A stretch of DNA of 64,000 nt from Chimonanthus salicifolius (GCA_013350335.1 CM023539.1:22065043-22129042), one strand, 5' to 3'; counted from the stretch's first letter, positions 1 to 11,499 are shown. Made by a program: numbers and translations. Notes: generated from the sequence alone by a model not told the origin.

Positions 1-746
1 AGAATCATTATTTGAAGTGATTTGTTATGATCTGATTGCATGGAGATGGGTGGGCATATCATTGATGCATGGCACCCATGGCATATCATTTTATGATTTC
101 TAATTTATAAGACTTTGGTATATCTTCTATATTGAATTTGAGAAACATGTGTTAACCGTATTTTGAGATTTTCCTCATTGTTCTCCTCATTAGATGATAT
201 TATGCGATTTCACATTTTGTGCATTTCATGATCGGAGCTTCCTACTGGGAAAGTTGATTAAGTCCATACATTTTTCTCTAAATATTAACACAGATCAGGG
301 TAAATGAGATGAAGCTGGACCTAGTGGAAGTCAAGATTGACGAAGAGATAGATCTGGAGATGCTTAGAGAATACCATAGTTCTTATTTTGATATTTTGAT
401 AGAACTATGTAATTTCATAGGATCAATGGTGTTATCATTAGAAAACTCTTATTTTTTTATATTGTTTGATGTTTGATTTATATAGTTAAGTTATTTCCAT
501 CTTTGCTATTGAAATGTTTGGTATTATAATTCCGCAAATATTATTTCCGCACATGTTATTTCACAAGTGTTATAATGGCACACGTATAAATGTTTAGTGG
601 GTTGACCCACATGTATGCTAGAATTGGGCCAGTCGAGGGTTAGGTTTTCGGACTTGAACTCGGCTCGCGTTGTGACGTTTCCGTCCCTTTTCCTTATAGA
701 AAAAAACACTCTAATTTAATCAATGGAAAAAGGGCGCATCGTTATA
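1..746 (+). mobile_element. 3' part of a Ty3/gypsy LTR, truncated by window edge
   Basis: The stretch from about 520 to 746 aligns by eye with the 3' ends of the element D LTRs (53870-54087 and 61850-62079). Shared blocks are a 'ccgca' repeat area, 'gggccagt..agggt', 'cggctcgcgt.gtgacgt' and a terminal 'ggaaaaagggcg..cgtta'. It is therefore a diverged relative of family C/D in plus orientation. No primer-binding site follows the end near 746, so it is a fragment or a decayed solo LTR. The two arms of the family terminal hairpin (672-692 and 725-746) can still pair. Confidence 0.6.
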
Positions 747-1879
747 TACCTTCTTGTAGATCTCTCTTCGGTATGAAGATGGAGCATCTTTGCTATTCGT
801 TTGACTTCTTGTTGTAGTCTAGTTTGTCAGTCGTTCGTTTACACAATCTCAAATTCGTTTGCACAACACCCAGGTTTGAAAAGAAAAAATCTACAAGCAA
901 GAGTATGGCTTTCAGGTTTGTTGCTGTCCGTTTATCTGTATGAGATGGTGTAGGTTGAGTTTTCTGTCTAGGACATTTTCTTTATGAATTGACAATTTTA
1001 GGCATGTACATTCATATGAAATACATTCAATTTCCATTCTTTCTATACACCCGATTCTTAACATATATTCAATCCATTTACTGTAATCCACAAGACCTTG
1101 AATCATTGATATTTTACAAAGACATCATCATTATCATAATGCGGAATTGTTAAATAAAATTAGTGATACCTGAATCCATTGTCAATGAGATTATTTATGT
1201 ATGCTTTATACCTTTCCTGCAATCACTTTGACGATCACCTTTTGTTATCCTGCAATTCACAGTGCAAAGTAGAAGAGATGTTGCCTTCGAATTTCTCTCT
1301 CTTTCTCTTCCTTAGTTTCTCTGATGTGAATTCCTTTTGTTGATGGATTGAGTTGCAGACAAGAAGCATTCAGAGCAGAGAGGAGGACCCCTTTGGCAGT
1401 TACTAAACTTAAAAAAACCCACTTCCTATCAAAGTGGTAACTGTCCTTAGTCTCATAACCGTCAGCCATTAACTTAATGTGGGTCCCTATTCAAGTCCAT
1501 TTTCGTCAGGTCTCATAAGTTGGGACATATTAAGGTTTATATTCTTCCACTTGACCCACATTATTACTTTCATTGGACTTAAATTAGGATACCATAAGGT
1601 GTGCACATAATCCACATTCAGATGATCATAATATAGTCATCGTCATAATGCTAATACTAAATGACCTACAAATGCGAGCAATGGCAGTTGCACATCATCT
1701 TATCCGACATAATCCCTTCTATCACTGTAACATAAGTGACCTACTTAGCATAACCCTTAAGTGAGAGATTTCATAATGGTCCATATTAGTGTCTTAAATC
1801 AAATACATCGCTTAATAGAGATTAATCCAAACTAAAAATCCTAATTCTAATATATTCAACAATCTACATATTGAAAATG
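747..1879. other. No recognisable gene or element
   Basis: A/T-rich sequence with only short chance reading frames. I see no conserved protein motif, tRNA-like box or repeat pair. It may be further decayed transposon sequence. Confidence 0.4.
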
Positions 1880-2340
1880 TGACACATTTCGTTCATCACT
1901 CGGTGCTTGAAAGGCGGATATAAGCCCCAATTTTCTTGCTTCATCATTAACTCGCTAAAAGCTTTCACAACCATAGAGAAGATGAATGGTTATAATGGGT
2001 CACGTTGTCTAAAAACTCTCAGGTTGCGATAAGAAGAATTAGGTGAGCCATCGATAAGCACTGAACGTGAGGATTCATTAATACATATTCATCCAACTTC
2101 TTGAACAACACATACCCAGCCACACAATGATTTTTTAATTGAATTTTAACATCCCCTCACCAAGTCCATGAAACCAGGATCCTTAGACCATGCATTTTCA
2201 AAACTAAAAGGTCTCGTTCCCCAATTCACCATTCATATATCTAACATTACCAGGTGATGATCTAAAAACTGCTTTGGAGATTGAGAGATATAACATCATA
2301 GAGACTGGAACAAATCATGAGAATATAATATCGTGTTTTT
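1880..2340 (-). pseudogene. L1-type LINE fragment: end of endonuclease through early reverse transcriptase
   Basis: Reading the minus strand, pieces in shifting frames give an endonuclease-like end (LDHHLVML, compare the SDHxPI motif), a linker (TRPFSFENAWSKDPGF) and reverse transcriptase motifs (VLIDGSPNSSYRNLRVF, then RQRDPL, then FIFSMVVKAFSELM). This order is characteristic of plant L1 LINEs, where the RT block reads RQGDPLSPxLF. Stops and frameshifts are present and no flanking duplication was found, so this is an old fragment. The protein would have nicked target DNA and copied its own RNA at the nick. Confidence 0.75.
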
Positions 2341-2404
2341 TATTTTTATTTTGAAGACCAAGGTAGAGGTGTTCCAGCTGACATTATATCGTGTTGTTCT
2401 TAGA

Positions 2405-3175
2405 TTTTTTTTTTTTAAAGAAAACAAAGAAACGCTACCATTAGAAAATTAATAAGAAAAGAAGTACAAGGAAAACAATCTAACCGGTGTTTGAGATGCA
2501 TACTACCAAAGGATTAAGAAATACATAAGCAACTCTATACAAATATAAAACACAATTCTAGTCGAATGAGAAAGCTGCAAACAAAGAATTCCTCTCTAAC
2601 TCTGTTATTCACTAGAAAATTGCCAAACCATTTGTCGATCTCCTCACATACTTGAAGGAGATGTCAACACCACTCATAAAACCATAACATCCCAAAAGAT
2701 GAACTAGAGCCTTGAAGGAGATTGCTTCTTCCCCCTTGCCCAATGATAGTGTTAGCTCAATCACCTTCAATTAACCCTAAAAGAAACCCTTAAAAGATCT
2801 TATGAGCCTCCCCAATAGCTCCAACTCATTAGACTCCGTCGAATCCATTGGGCCCTAGACCACCTCTCCACAATCTTAGCCTTTCAGCTTTCGAGATGTA
2901 TCATCAATTGCCAATCTATGTCCAATATTGCATTGAAAACAGTAATGAACCCTTTCCTGCCCTTCATTCAACTAATTAGATGAGATTTAGCCAACTTGAA
3001 CACCTCTTTTGGCAAGTTTCTTTCCCATTGAAGATTTCATTGTTGCATTTCTTCCAGATAGAACAGAGAATATAGCAATATAATGATTCTCCAAATAGAC
3101 TTGTCCTTTCCTCAAAAAGGGCACCGGGCCAAATTCCAAATACGGCTCTCCATAGAGTTGCCAAAAACCCTAGGA
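2405..3175 (-). pseudogene. 5'-truncated LINE 3' end with zf-RVT-type domain and poly(A) tail
   Basis: On the minus strand, 2976-3164 encodes a block with LCSIWKKCNNEIFNGKE, which matches the conserved C-terminal zinc-binding region of plant LINE ORF2 proteins (family pattern xWxIWKxRNxxIF). A run of 12 T residues at 2405-2416, about 550 bases downstream in the minus direction, is the expected position of a LINE poly(A) tail. The upstream part is missing, as is usual for 5'-truncated LINEs. It lies upstream of the RT fragment at 1880-2340 in minus-strand order, so the two are probably different insertions. Confidence 0.65.
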
Positions 3176-3429
3176 GCTACTACATTAGTCAAAGTGTTGG
3201 GAAAGAAGTCATCTAACACATGAAGTGTAGCAATCCCTAGATCAAATCTTTTCCCACATGTGCTAATGACATAGGAAAGTAATAAAATAATCAAGCATGC
3301 AATCACAAAAGAATGACACAAAGATGTACGTGGTTCGGCAATGTGCCTATATCCACGGGACAAACTCCTTCCACTATAAAAATAGGATTACAAGCAACTC
3401 TCTCTCATACCAGAGAACATAGCAACATG

Positions 3430-3595
3430 AGTGTCTCTCTAGGTAAGGCTCTCTCACTCTAGGATGTCTCTCAAAGTGAGGCTCTTTCTCTCACATTAGG
3501 ATTCTCTCAAAGTGAGGCTCTCTCTTTCATATTAGGATGTCTCTCTAGCTGAGACTCTCTCTCTCTTTCTCACTCTAGGACATCTCTTTGGTGGA
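3430..3595. repeat. Tandem repeat, about 38-bp unit, 4-5 copies
   Basis: Units of the form 'gatgtctctcaaagtgaggc..ctctctc..ttag' follow one another inside the solo LTR, downstream of its TATA-like box in minus-strand sense. Confidence 0.7.
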
Positions 3596-3680
3596 ATCCA
3601 CAGATTCAATGGAATGAAGAGATGAACGGGGTTTATATAGTCTTAGATGATGTGTGAATATCAAGGCCATAATGGGTACT

Positions 3681-3815
3681 TCACTTCCTAGAAGACTCCT
3701 TCACTTCCTAAAAGGCTTCTCCATTTCTTAGTAGATCTCTACACTTCCTAGGAGTCTTCTCTATTTCCAAGGAACCTTCTCCATTTTCAGGGAGGCATTC
3801 TTCATTCCAATGAGA
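3681..3815. repeat. Tandem repeat, about 20-bp unit, 6-7 copies
   Basis: Degenerate units starting 'acttcctagaagactccttc' repeat about every 20 bases. They lie in the U3-like half of the same solo LTR. Confidence 0.65.
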
Positions 3816-3885
3816 CAAATCTACTTCCAAGGTCCATGCACCTTGGAAAACCAAAGTCTCCTCCACTGAGGAGGGAAACCCAACA

Positions 3886-4384
3886 CAAAGAAGGACAACA
3901 AAGAAGGATAACCAAATCGAAGAAGCAAAGGAGCGGGATAGGAAAAGATGACTACAATACTTAACAAAAATTTCCTATGAGAGTATGGAAATGAGAGTCT
4001 ATGTTTATAGAACCCCTTTTGAATATATGTAACAAGGTGACTCTTTCGAAGCCCATAAAATGAATATTAGTCGACTATATAACCTACAAGCTGAGATAAT
4101 TCATCATTCATCTTTTCTTTTTTACTTTTTTACTTTTTTGATTGCTACCTTTCTCGTAGACATAATTTGCTTCCTCCCTCCTTTAAAGGTGTCGTCAATG
4201 ATAAAGTGCATGTTAAATTGGCAGAGGAAACTAGTAAAGTATGAGAACCTACACAGCAAATGGAATAATGGAAACCAGCCAATTCATTACATTTTTTAAG
4301 GTCACAGGAATGTCCAAGAGATAAAAAAAATGTTTTGTAAGAACCACAACAGAAGTAGATGAGCCTATCCTAAGAGTTTCTAAC
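3886..4384. other. Non-coding, possibly intron of the importin-alpha relic
   Basis: A/T-rich, with pyrimidine runs near 4108-4140 and no convincing coding sequence. It lies directly downstream (minus strand) of the exon relic's GT donor, so an intron is plausible. Confidence 0.3.
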
Positions 4385-4569
4385 CTTAATCAGGTTTGAC
4401 AAAGCCCATGCAGCAGTTCTTGCTGTGGATCCCTTATTGAGAGCATCATCCGTGCAAGAGGTAGTAAGGCTCCTTGTGCCAGTAAAATATTTCTCAGTTC
4501 CTCACCTTCACCAGCAATATTTGCCAATGCCCAAGCACACTTGCTCAGCAACAGGCATGGAACTCTTCT
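4385..4569 (-). pseudogene. Exon relic of an importin subunit alpha-like (IMPA-9 type) ARM-repeat protein
   Basis: The minus strand encodes, across three frames, an armadillo-repeat segment with CAWALANIAGEGEELRNILL, then GALLPLARMML, then NKGSTARTAAWALSNLIK. From family knowledge this matches plant importin-alpha proteins of the IMPA-9 class, nuclear import adaptors that bind nuclear localisation signals. The exon is bounded by an acceptor-like 'ttggttag' and a donor-like 'aag|gttaga'. One extra base falls just before the first block, and one base is missing before the third; together they restore the frame. With only one exon seen and two frame breaks, a pseudogene or captured fragment is likelier than a working gene. 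Confidence 0.6.
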
Positions 4570-4793
4570 CTAACCAACATGTACAATCATAATGCAAAAT
4601 CAAACATATATGCATTCAGTAAATCCGAAGGGAAAAAATGATAAATAGATACGTAAATTAGAATAAAAATATTACTTAGAAGAACAGTTTGCACATAAGG
4701 ACATGTGGGACCCATTTCTCACTAACATGGATGCTAATTAATGTGTAGACCTTTCAATTCCACTCCTCCCTAAAAGACCGCACAGCTACCCAC

Positions 4794-6093
4794 TGTTAGT
4801 GTCCCGGTTTGACCGAGTCTATATATTGTCAATTCCATGACCGAGTCAGACCTTGCCTCGCAAGAATGAAGATGTTGCATGAAAGCTAATCAAAGATCAA
4901 AAGCATGATGCAGACAACTCTTCAAGTGTTTGGCAATTAACCAGCTAAAATGGACTATAGTTGACTCTAGCTTGAACTCGAATGCCCATAGGCAAAAGGA
5001 CCATAATGTAGAAATTTTCCATGGCATGTCCTTCAGGTTCGAGCCCTTGGGTGTGCCATCTATGAGCTAAATGTTAACAGTAAAATTAGTCTCAGCTCTC
5101 AGATCTGAGCCCTCGAGTCCTGGCTCGAGGTCTAGAGAACAAGGTCTTGAAGATTCTCCCAAGCCCTCGAGAAACTTATCAGAGAGCAAAATTATTTGAG
5201 ATTAAAATTGTCTGCTCTCAAGTTTGAGCCATTAAGATTTCTCAAGTCCTCGGCTTCTCTCGAGTACTCAAGAGTTACCCATTGCTTGGTAGCTATATTT
5301 CCATATTTGACTTCAAACCCTTGAGAAAGGCTCCTCGAGTCCTCGAGGAGTAGCCGTTGTTACATATGTTATAATACTGGGCTCGGTTTCCTAAGTGAGA
5401 TTAATGAAAATTAATTGGAGATTAAGCCTAATCCATCCTAAACTCTCTGGAGAGGTTCCAACCCAGGCACATCACCTTTGAACCTCTCTAAGTTCTTCTA
5501 AATCACATCCACAAACGTCTATGGAATACTCAAAGCTCTGTTAAACCTTCATTAATGTGATTTAGAGTTAATCTTCTAGGGACTTACTGTAGCATCTTTA
5601 CCATACCCTAGACCAAGCCTCTTCTTCAGTTGCTTGCATTGGAAACCCTCAAAGCATTGAAGACTAATGACCAAAGAGTAGAGACAACATTGAAGAACAC
5701 ACTTTAAGATATGTGAAAGCCAAAAGGCAAGTGTTCTATTTCATTTCTTTTTACTTTTTAAGGTGGAGTAGACCTTTGTGATCAAACCACCATAAAAAAT
5801 AGGTGTCAAGGAATAGACATTTGTGTTGAACCATTCAAAACTAGGAGTTGATTGATAGGCTAGTTTACCCTTTCATAGTGTGTTTCAGATAACCAAAAGT
5901 TGGGTGAGTCCAAGATTGGACGTAGGTTTAGGTGAACCGAACCACTATAAATTAATGTGCATGTGTGGTTGTTTGTGGATTGTTTTGTTGTTGGATTATT
6001 TGTGATTTTAATTATTCTGTTGCACATACTTTGTTTAATTAGGTCCTATTCACCCCATCTAGGATTGTGCATTGGTCTAGCCCTGGACTTACA
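4794..6093 (+). mobile_element. 5' LTR of SIRE-like element 1
   Basis: It starts TGTTAGTGTCCCGG and ends GGACTTACA. The start matches two other LTRs at 21497 and 24601 (TGTTAGTGCCCCGG-type). The end block with 'ggttgggtgagtccaa', 'accactataaatt' and 'cctattca' recurs at 20640-20927, 23200-23400 and 25940-26211. Confidence 0.8.
5040..5345. repeat. CTCGAG palindrome array in the LTR
   Basis: CTCGAG or one-base variants recur several times, often as close pairs such as CCTCGAGTCCTCGAGG near 5335-5350. The same motif cluster returns at 19030-19075 in the 3' LTR remnant of this element. Confidence 0.7.
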
Positions 6094-6095
6094 AG

Positions 6096-6107
6096 TGGCA
6101 TCAAGAG
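6096..6107 (+). other. Primer-binding site, initiator tRNA-Met type (degenerate)
   Basis: TGGCATCAAGAG lies 2 bp after the LTR end and resembles the plant consensus TGGTATCAGAGC. Confidence 0.6.
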
Positions 6108-7363
6108 TTGTAATGTCCGGCTCTTTTTCACTCGCCACAAATCAGAATATATCTTTTTTTTTTATATAAATGAGTGAGAGAGAGCGGGTACGTCACGACG
6201 TGAGTTAAGTTCTAGTTTCCAAAACCAGACCCTTAATTGGTCACCTTTACGTGTGCGTGGACTAAGTCCACTTAAACATTTCACACACTTTCTGAATACT
6301 TGCGGAATATAAACATGACATCATTTAAGCCAGGAAAACCAATCACCATATAACTTCAAATTAAAGTATTAAAATTATCAAACCATAGTAAATAAGTCTA
6401 AGTTATTACAGTCTAGAATATCAGTCGTTCCAATACATCATAAACATCAAAACTAGATAAATTAAATTTCATTCTTTTCAAGCTCCTATGCTTGGCTCCC
6501 TTCATGTCTCGTGTCCGATTCCTTGTCATTGCCTGTTCCATCATCTATAGGGTAGAAGTAAGGCATCAGTTAACATGCCCAGTAGGAATTCTAAGTAGGG
6601 TTATGGTACACATAGGATCAATATAAAATCAAGATAGAAACATCATATCATATTTATTTAAACAACTCATAGGTAGTAAAAACAATGCATGATATCCATA
6701 TCACAATCATGCTTACTTATGCATGATGTCATGGGTGTCAATGCCAAATGATCACTCACCCAATTCCATATCTAGTCACATCATATATAAATAGTTTCCT
6801 TGATAAATCACCATATGAAGGTGTTCCCTTGGCCAATTACGTCCGTAGTGTTTTGTGACGGCACCACCAGGTCACTGTTATACCTCCCCACATATGTTAA
6901 TTGGTATTACTGATGGAGTGTGGACTCCTCCCTCTGCGCATGGTTTCGGGATTATATACCCAGGAGCTTTTTGGCCCAAATTACGCAGTACCCATTCCTA
7001 ACAATCTCGGACAAGGCCAACATATCAATAGTTCACATAGCTTCATATAAGCTAGTTTCAAGCCCAAATCATGTCCGGATATATATATAATCCATAGTGT
7101 CTCAATAAGGTAGGAATCCTACCAACGTGCGATTACTATCATTTTCTTGTTTCGCAAGAACAACGCTAACGCTCGCATGAAAATCGAATGAACCTCGTTA
7201 CCTTAACAAATTCAACCACATATATATCAATTTGTTTATCCATTTACTTTTCATCACCCTTTACATCCCATTGGATAAACAGAGGTATCTAAAAAATTAA
7301 CAAAAAATAGAGCATTCAAATTCAGTCTATTGAATCACGCCCAGATACAGTCTTTGCTTTACC

Positions 7364-7925
7364 CGCAGACTTTCAGTCGATTGAATAATAATATTCAGCC
7401 GGCTAAAACACAACTCGGTACTGTATATACTTGACCCGTAACCTTTTAGTCGGCAGAATCATGGATTCAGTCGGCTAACTTTGGGTCAAACCCTCTATGT
7501 TCTAGGTCAATGTCCTTTCAGTCGACTAAATCAAAGATTCAGTCAGCTGACTTTGGATCAGATCATGTGTGTGTTCGGCCAGTATACATTCAGTCGGCTG
7601 AATCAAAGATTCAGTCGGCTGAATCATCAACCAACTGTTTACGTGTTTGGTAAGTATACCTTCAGTCGACTGAATCTATGATTCAGTCGGTTGAAACACA
7701 CCAATCCCTTACTTGTTTGATCCTTTATGTTCAGTTGGCTGAATTAGAGATTCAGTTGGCTGAAACACTAATAGACCCCACATATTTCAATCCTATTCCA
7801 TGTTCAGTCGACTGAATCATAAGATTCAGTCGACTGAAACACCCAGCTAACCCCTTATGTGTTCGGCCAGCACCATTTCAGTCGATTGAATCCTGAGATT
7901 CAGATGACTGACTTTTTGTCAGTTC
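7364..7925. repeat. TTCAGTCGACTGAATC palindrome array
   Basis: About a dozen or more copies or half-copies of TTCAGTCGACTGAA and variants (GTCGGCTGA, GTCGATTGA) occur in roughly 560 bp. Many are arranged as 'cagtcgactgaatc..gattcagtcggctga' inverted pairs. The array is shared with the second LTR (11500-12025), where the copy number and individual variants differ. Confidence 0.85.
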
Positions 7926-8673
7926 TCTTTCTTGCATGCATGGTTAGGCCCTTCTTCATGAAATCCATTCCTTATCACTTTTAAACATAGATTTCATCAT
8001 CCATATAATTCTTAGTGAATTTACTCTAACCCCTAGCCAAGACTAGGGTCTTGTTCATAATCCATCCAACCTTTGTATCATTATAACATGGTTGGGTGTT
8101 CAATCCTTTGGTTGTTTGTTTTCAACACATATTAATTCCTTGAATGGATTTCCAATTCCATGGCCCTAACACAATTTGGCCATCCATTCCAACCAATTGT
8201 GGAGCCCATAGGTTCGGCCACACCATGGCCAAACCTATGGTTTTCTTTAGACTTATTCCTATATTGTTTAACCTCTAAACATACCTTCTTTCCCGTCTCC
8301 TTCTTTTCTTTTGGTCTGTCCTTTCCTTCCTTTATCCTTCTTCTTCCTTTGCTTTTCAATAGTTCTCAGAATATAGAAGTGTAGGTGGGAGAGAGAGAGA
8401 GACAAGAGGAAAGGAAATTCTTGTGTGCAAGAGGTGGAGTGATCGGCCAAGGGGTGTGGAGTGCCCATTGGTTGGTGTCTTTTATGTATCAGTCCAAGCC
8501 TTTCACTCTCCCTCATTAAGGTTTTGTCCAACCAAGGTGTCCCTTGGCTTAACCAAGGAGACTCTTGGCTTAAACCAAGAAACCTCTTTGACTTCCATCG
8601 AGACACCTTGAGATGGAGACTCCTCAACTTCTCAACTCAACTCAAGTACTAACTTAACTCAATTGCACTCTCT

Positions 8674-8736
8674 CATGGTTGACCAAGTCAACCATGACAT
8701 AGCCGACCATGCATGTGGTGACTTGGTCACCACATG
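8674..8736. other. Twin perfect hairpins with complementary triloops
   Basis: CATGGTTGAC (8674-8683), loop CAA, GTCAACCATG (8687-8696). It is followed 15 bp later by CATGTGGTGAC (8712-8722), loop TTG, GTCACCACATG (8726-8736). Both stems are perfect. They lie about 440-505 bp into the LTR (minus sense), in the probable U3. Confidence 0.85.
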
Positions 8737-8880
8737 ACATTAGGGTCCCATCTTGGCCATGTCACTCGATGATGTGATCTCCTTGTCTAGTTGGTTTCCA
8801 TGCATGCCACATGGCAATGCCCCATCCCTTACGTGCCACCTCACTCACATGCCACCTCACTTGATGAGGTGGATTTTATA

Positions 8881-9067
8881 CATTGGATTTTAATTGGGTA
8901 GTTGAACCATTTACTTTAAACTTACCCAATTACTTTAGAATTAAGTTTATCCATGATCCATTGGGTCTTAATTGGGTAACTGGCCCATTTATTTAGACTT
9001 ACCCAATTACTTTAAAATTAAGCTCATCCCTAGTCCATTTGGTCTTAATTGGGTAATTGACCCATTT
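8881..9067. repeat. Tandem duplication in LTR copy 1, unit about 80-85 bp
   Basis: The phrase 'cttaattgggtaactggccc..ttacccaattactttaaaattaag' repeats two to three times here, but is present once at 12950-12990 in the paired LTR. This accounts for much of the length difference between the two LTRs. Confidence 0.7.
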
Positions 9068-9179
9068 ATCTTGTCCACCTAATGTCCATTTCAACAATTT
9101 AATTTCACATTCATTTAATTCGCAATTCAAATGGAATATTCCAATATATTCTTAAGTAAGGAAAATTCGATGTGTTACA

Positions 9180-10102
9180 ATATTGCCCTCTTTTTGAAAT
9201 TTTCGTCCCGAAAATCGAGCGAAGGTGGGGTTTCAAACAAATTACACATATAGTTCATGATGAGCTGCCATTTCTGATTCAAGTTTCCAGGTGGCTTCTT
9301 CATTACCATGTCAATCCCATACCACTTTGACGAATGAAATTGCTCGGTTCCGTAACACCCTTTGTTCTCTCTCAATCTCTCTGACAGGCCTTTCGACGTA
9401 AGATACATCGCTTTGTACTTCTATATCTTGTACATTCAACACGTGCGATGGGACAGGATTGTACTTCTTCAACATAGAAACATGGAACACGTCTTGTAGT
9501 GATGACAACTGTTGAGGGAGTATCAGAAGATAGGCCACTTCTCCCACTCTCTCATGGATTGGAAAGGGTCCCACAAATCTGGGTGACCGCTTCCCTTTTT
9601 TTCCAAATCTCATGTGTCCCTTTCGTGGCGAGACCTTCAAGAACACTAGATCTCCCACTTCAAACTCAAGAAATCTTCTCATTTTGTCAACGTAGCTCTT
9701 CTTACGACTCTGTGCTGTAAGCAGATGTTGTCGTATCACCTTGATCAATTCCGTGGTCTCTGCAACTAGCTCAGGTCCAATAAGTGCAGGCTCACCAGCT
9801 TCTGCCCAGTACATTGGTGATCTATAGGGCCTACCATACAATGCCTCAAATTGAGCCATCTTGTAGCTTGCTTAGTAGATGTTGTTATAGGAAAACTCAA
9901 CCAGTGGTAGATGATCTTCCCAACCACCCTTGAAGTCTAACATACAGGCTCTCAACATATCTTCCAATGTTTGTATTGTTCGCTCCTACTGACTGTCGGT
10001 TTGTGGATGGAAGGTTGTGCTGATTAATAATCTTGTTCCCATAGCCGACTGCATGCTCTGTCATACTCTGCCAGTGAATCGACCATCTCTGTAGGACACA
10101 AC
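9180..10102 (-). pseudogene. Gypsy integrase fragment (second half of the core to C-terminal tail), family C
   Basis: The minus strand begins inside the integrase core at YRDGRFTG, runs through the region around [19 protein letters not shown] in shifted frames, and has an uninterrupted 182-residue frame at 9311-9859. That frame carries FEALYGRPYRSP, KGHMRFGKKGKRSPRFVGPF and DVFHVSMLKKYNP, the usual C-terminal landmarks. Integrase inserts the element cDNA into chromosomes. The first half of integrase and all upstream pol and gag are absent: the coding sequence abuts the end of the neighbouring LTR at 10102/10103 with no primer site. This is best explained by a deletion or an LTR-LTR recombination. 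Confidence 0.8.
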
Positions 10103-11499
10103 TGTAATGCCCCACCCTTTTTCACTCATAAAAAGTCAGTGTATTTTTTTTTTAAAAATGAGTGAGAAAGAGTGGGAACGTCACGACGTGAGTTAAGTTC
10201 GAGTTTCCAAAACCCGACCCTTAACTGCCACATTTACGTGTGCGTGGATTAAATCCACTAAAACATTTCACACGCTTTACTGAATACTTGCAGAATTATC
10301 ATATGAATAAAATATCATTCATATACATGTCATCATTAATCAAGGAAGCCAATCACCATAAAATTAACTAAAGCTTAAATATCATCAAACCATAGCAGAA
10401 TATTTCTAAGTTATTACAATCCAAAATATCAGTCCTCCCAATACATCTTTCAAAATCAACATAAATAATATAAGCATAAAACTGTCCAAGCTCCTACGCT
10501 TGACTCCCTACATGTCCGATGTCCTTGTCATTCCCTGTTCCATCATCTATAGGATAGAAGTATGGCATCAGTCAACATGCCCAGTAGGAATTCCAAGTAG
10601 GGTTATGGTACACATATGATCAATATAAAATCAAAATAGAAGCATCTTAACATATTTGTAAAACCATTTCATAAGCGGTAAATACAATGCACGATATCCA
10701 TATCATAATCATGCTTACTTATGCATCATGTCATGGGTGTCAATGCCAAATGATCACTCACCCAATTTCATATCCAATCACATCATATATAAATAGTTTC
10801 CTTGATAAATAACCATATCAAGGTGTTCCCTTGGCCAATTACGTCCGCAGTGTTTTGTGACGGCACCACCAGGTCATTGTTATACCTCCCCACATACATT
10901 AATCAGAATTACTGATGGAGTGTAGACTCCTCCCTCCGTGCAGGGTTTCGGGACTAAATACCCAAGAGCTCTTTGGCCCAAACTATGCCGTACCCATTCC
11001 TAACAATCCCAGACAAGGCCAACACATCAATAGTTCACATAGCTTCATACAAGCTAGTTTCAAGACCAAATTATGTTTGGACCACTCATAACTTGGCTTG
11101 TTGGTCCCGTGTGTTCCCTCCCATGACATGCATGAGTTAATGAATGCAAGAATGCCCTTTCTTATCAAATTACATTATATCATTGAAATTCAGTTCATAA
11201 AACATATATCATTTGTTCAATCAAAGTAAAACATCATATTTGGAAATAAAGACCAGTGTTATATGTATAATCCATAGTGTCTAAATAAGGTAGTAATCCT
11301 ACCAACGTCCGATTACTGTCCTTTTCTCGTTTTGCAAGAACAACGCTAATGCTCATGTGAAAAACGAATCGAACTTCGTTACCTTAACAAATTCAACCAC
11401 ATATATATCACTTTGATTATCCATTTAATTTCATCACCCTTTACTTCCTATCAGATAAACAAAAGTATCTGGAAAATATTTAAAAATTAAACTTTTCAA

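Larger units (their letters stand above)
3226..3885 (-). mobile_element. Solo LTR, Ty1/copia type
   Basis: On the minus strand the segment begins TGTTGGGTTTCCCTCC and ends in ATTGCTACA, giving TG..CA termini over about 660 bp. It contains a TATA-like 'tatataaacc' and the block around 'ccgtggatataggc..ccgaaccacgta', typical of plant copia LTRs. No internal region adjoins either side. The flanking 5-mers (TGAAG/CAAAG) match at only 3 of 5 positions, so the target duplication is decayed or the boundary is off by a few bases. Confidence 0.55.
6109..9179 (-). mobile_element. Gypsy LTR, family C copy 1 (3' LTR)
   Basis: In minus orientation it starts TGTAACACATCG and ends CCGGACATTACA, about 3.07 kb. 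Integrase C-terminal coding sequence abuts its minus-strand start through a purine-rich 'aaaaagagggcaatat', so it is a 3' LTR. It is paired by sequence with 10103-13078. Its 3' end shares the 'cgtcgtgacgt' block and terminal hairpin with element D. Confidence 0.85.

Noticed and set aside
2322..2396. Target duplication 'atatcgtgtt' around a 50-bp insertion
   Set aside because: The repeat is short and A/T-rich, and the insert has no element features; it may be chance.
4060..4299. 79-residue plus-strand frame as a small membrane protein
   Set aside because: Hydrophobic only because of T-rich sequence; no support from motifs or context.
7364..7925. CRISPR-like repeat array
   Set aside because: Repeats are irregularly spaced palindromes inside a plant LTR, with no unique spacers of constant length and no cas genes.
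9311..9859. 182-residue minus-strand frame as a stand-alone host gene
   Set aside because: It is the C-terminal integrase of a gypsy fragment with an LTR on each side.
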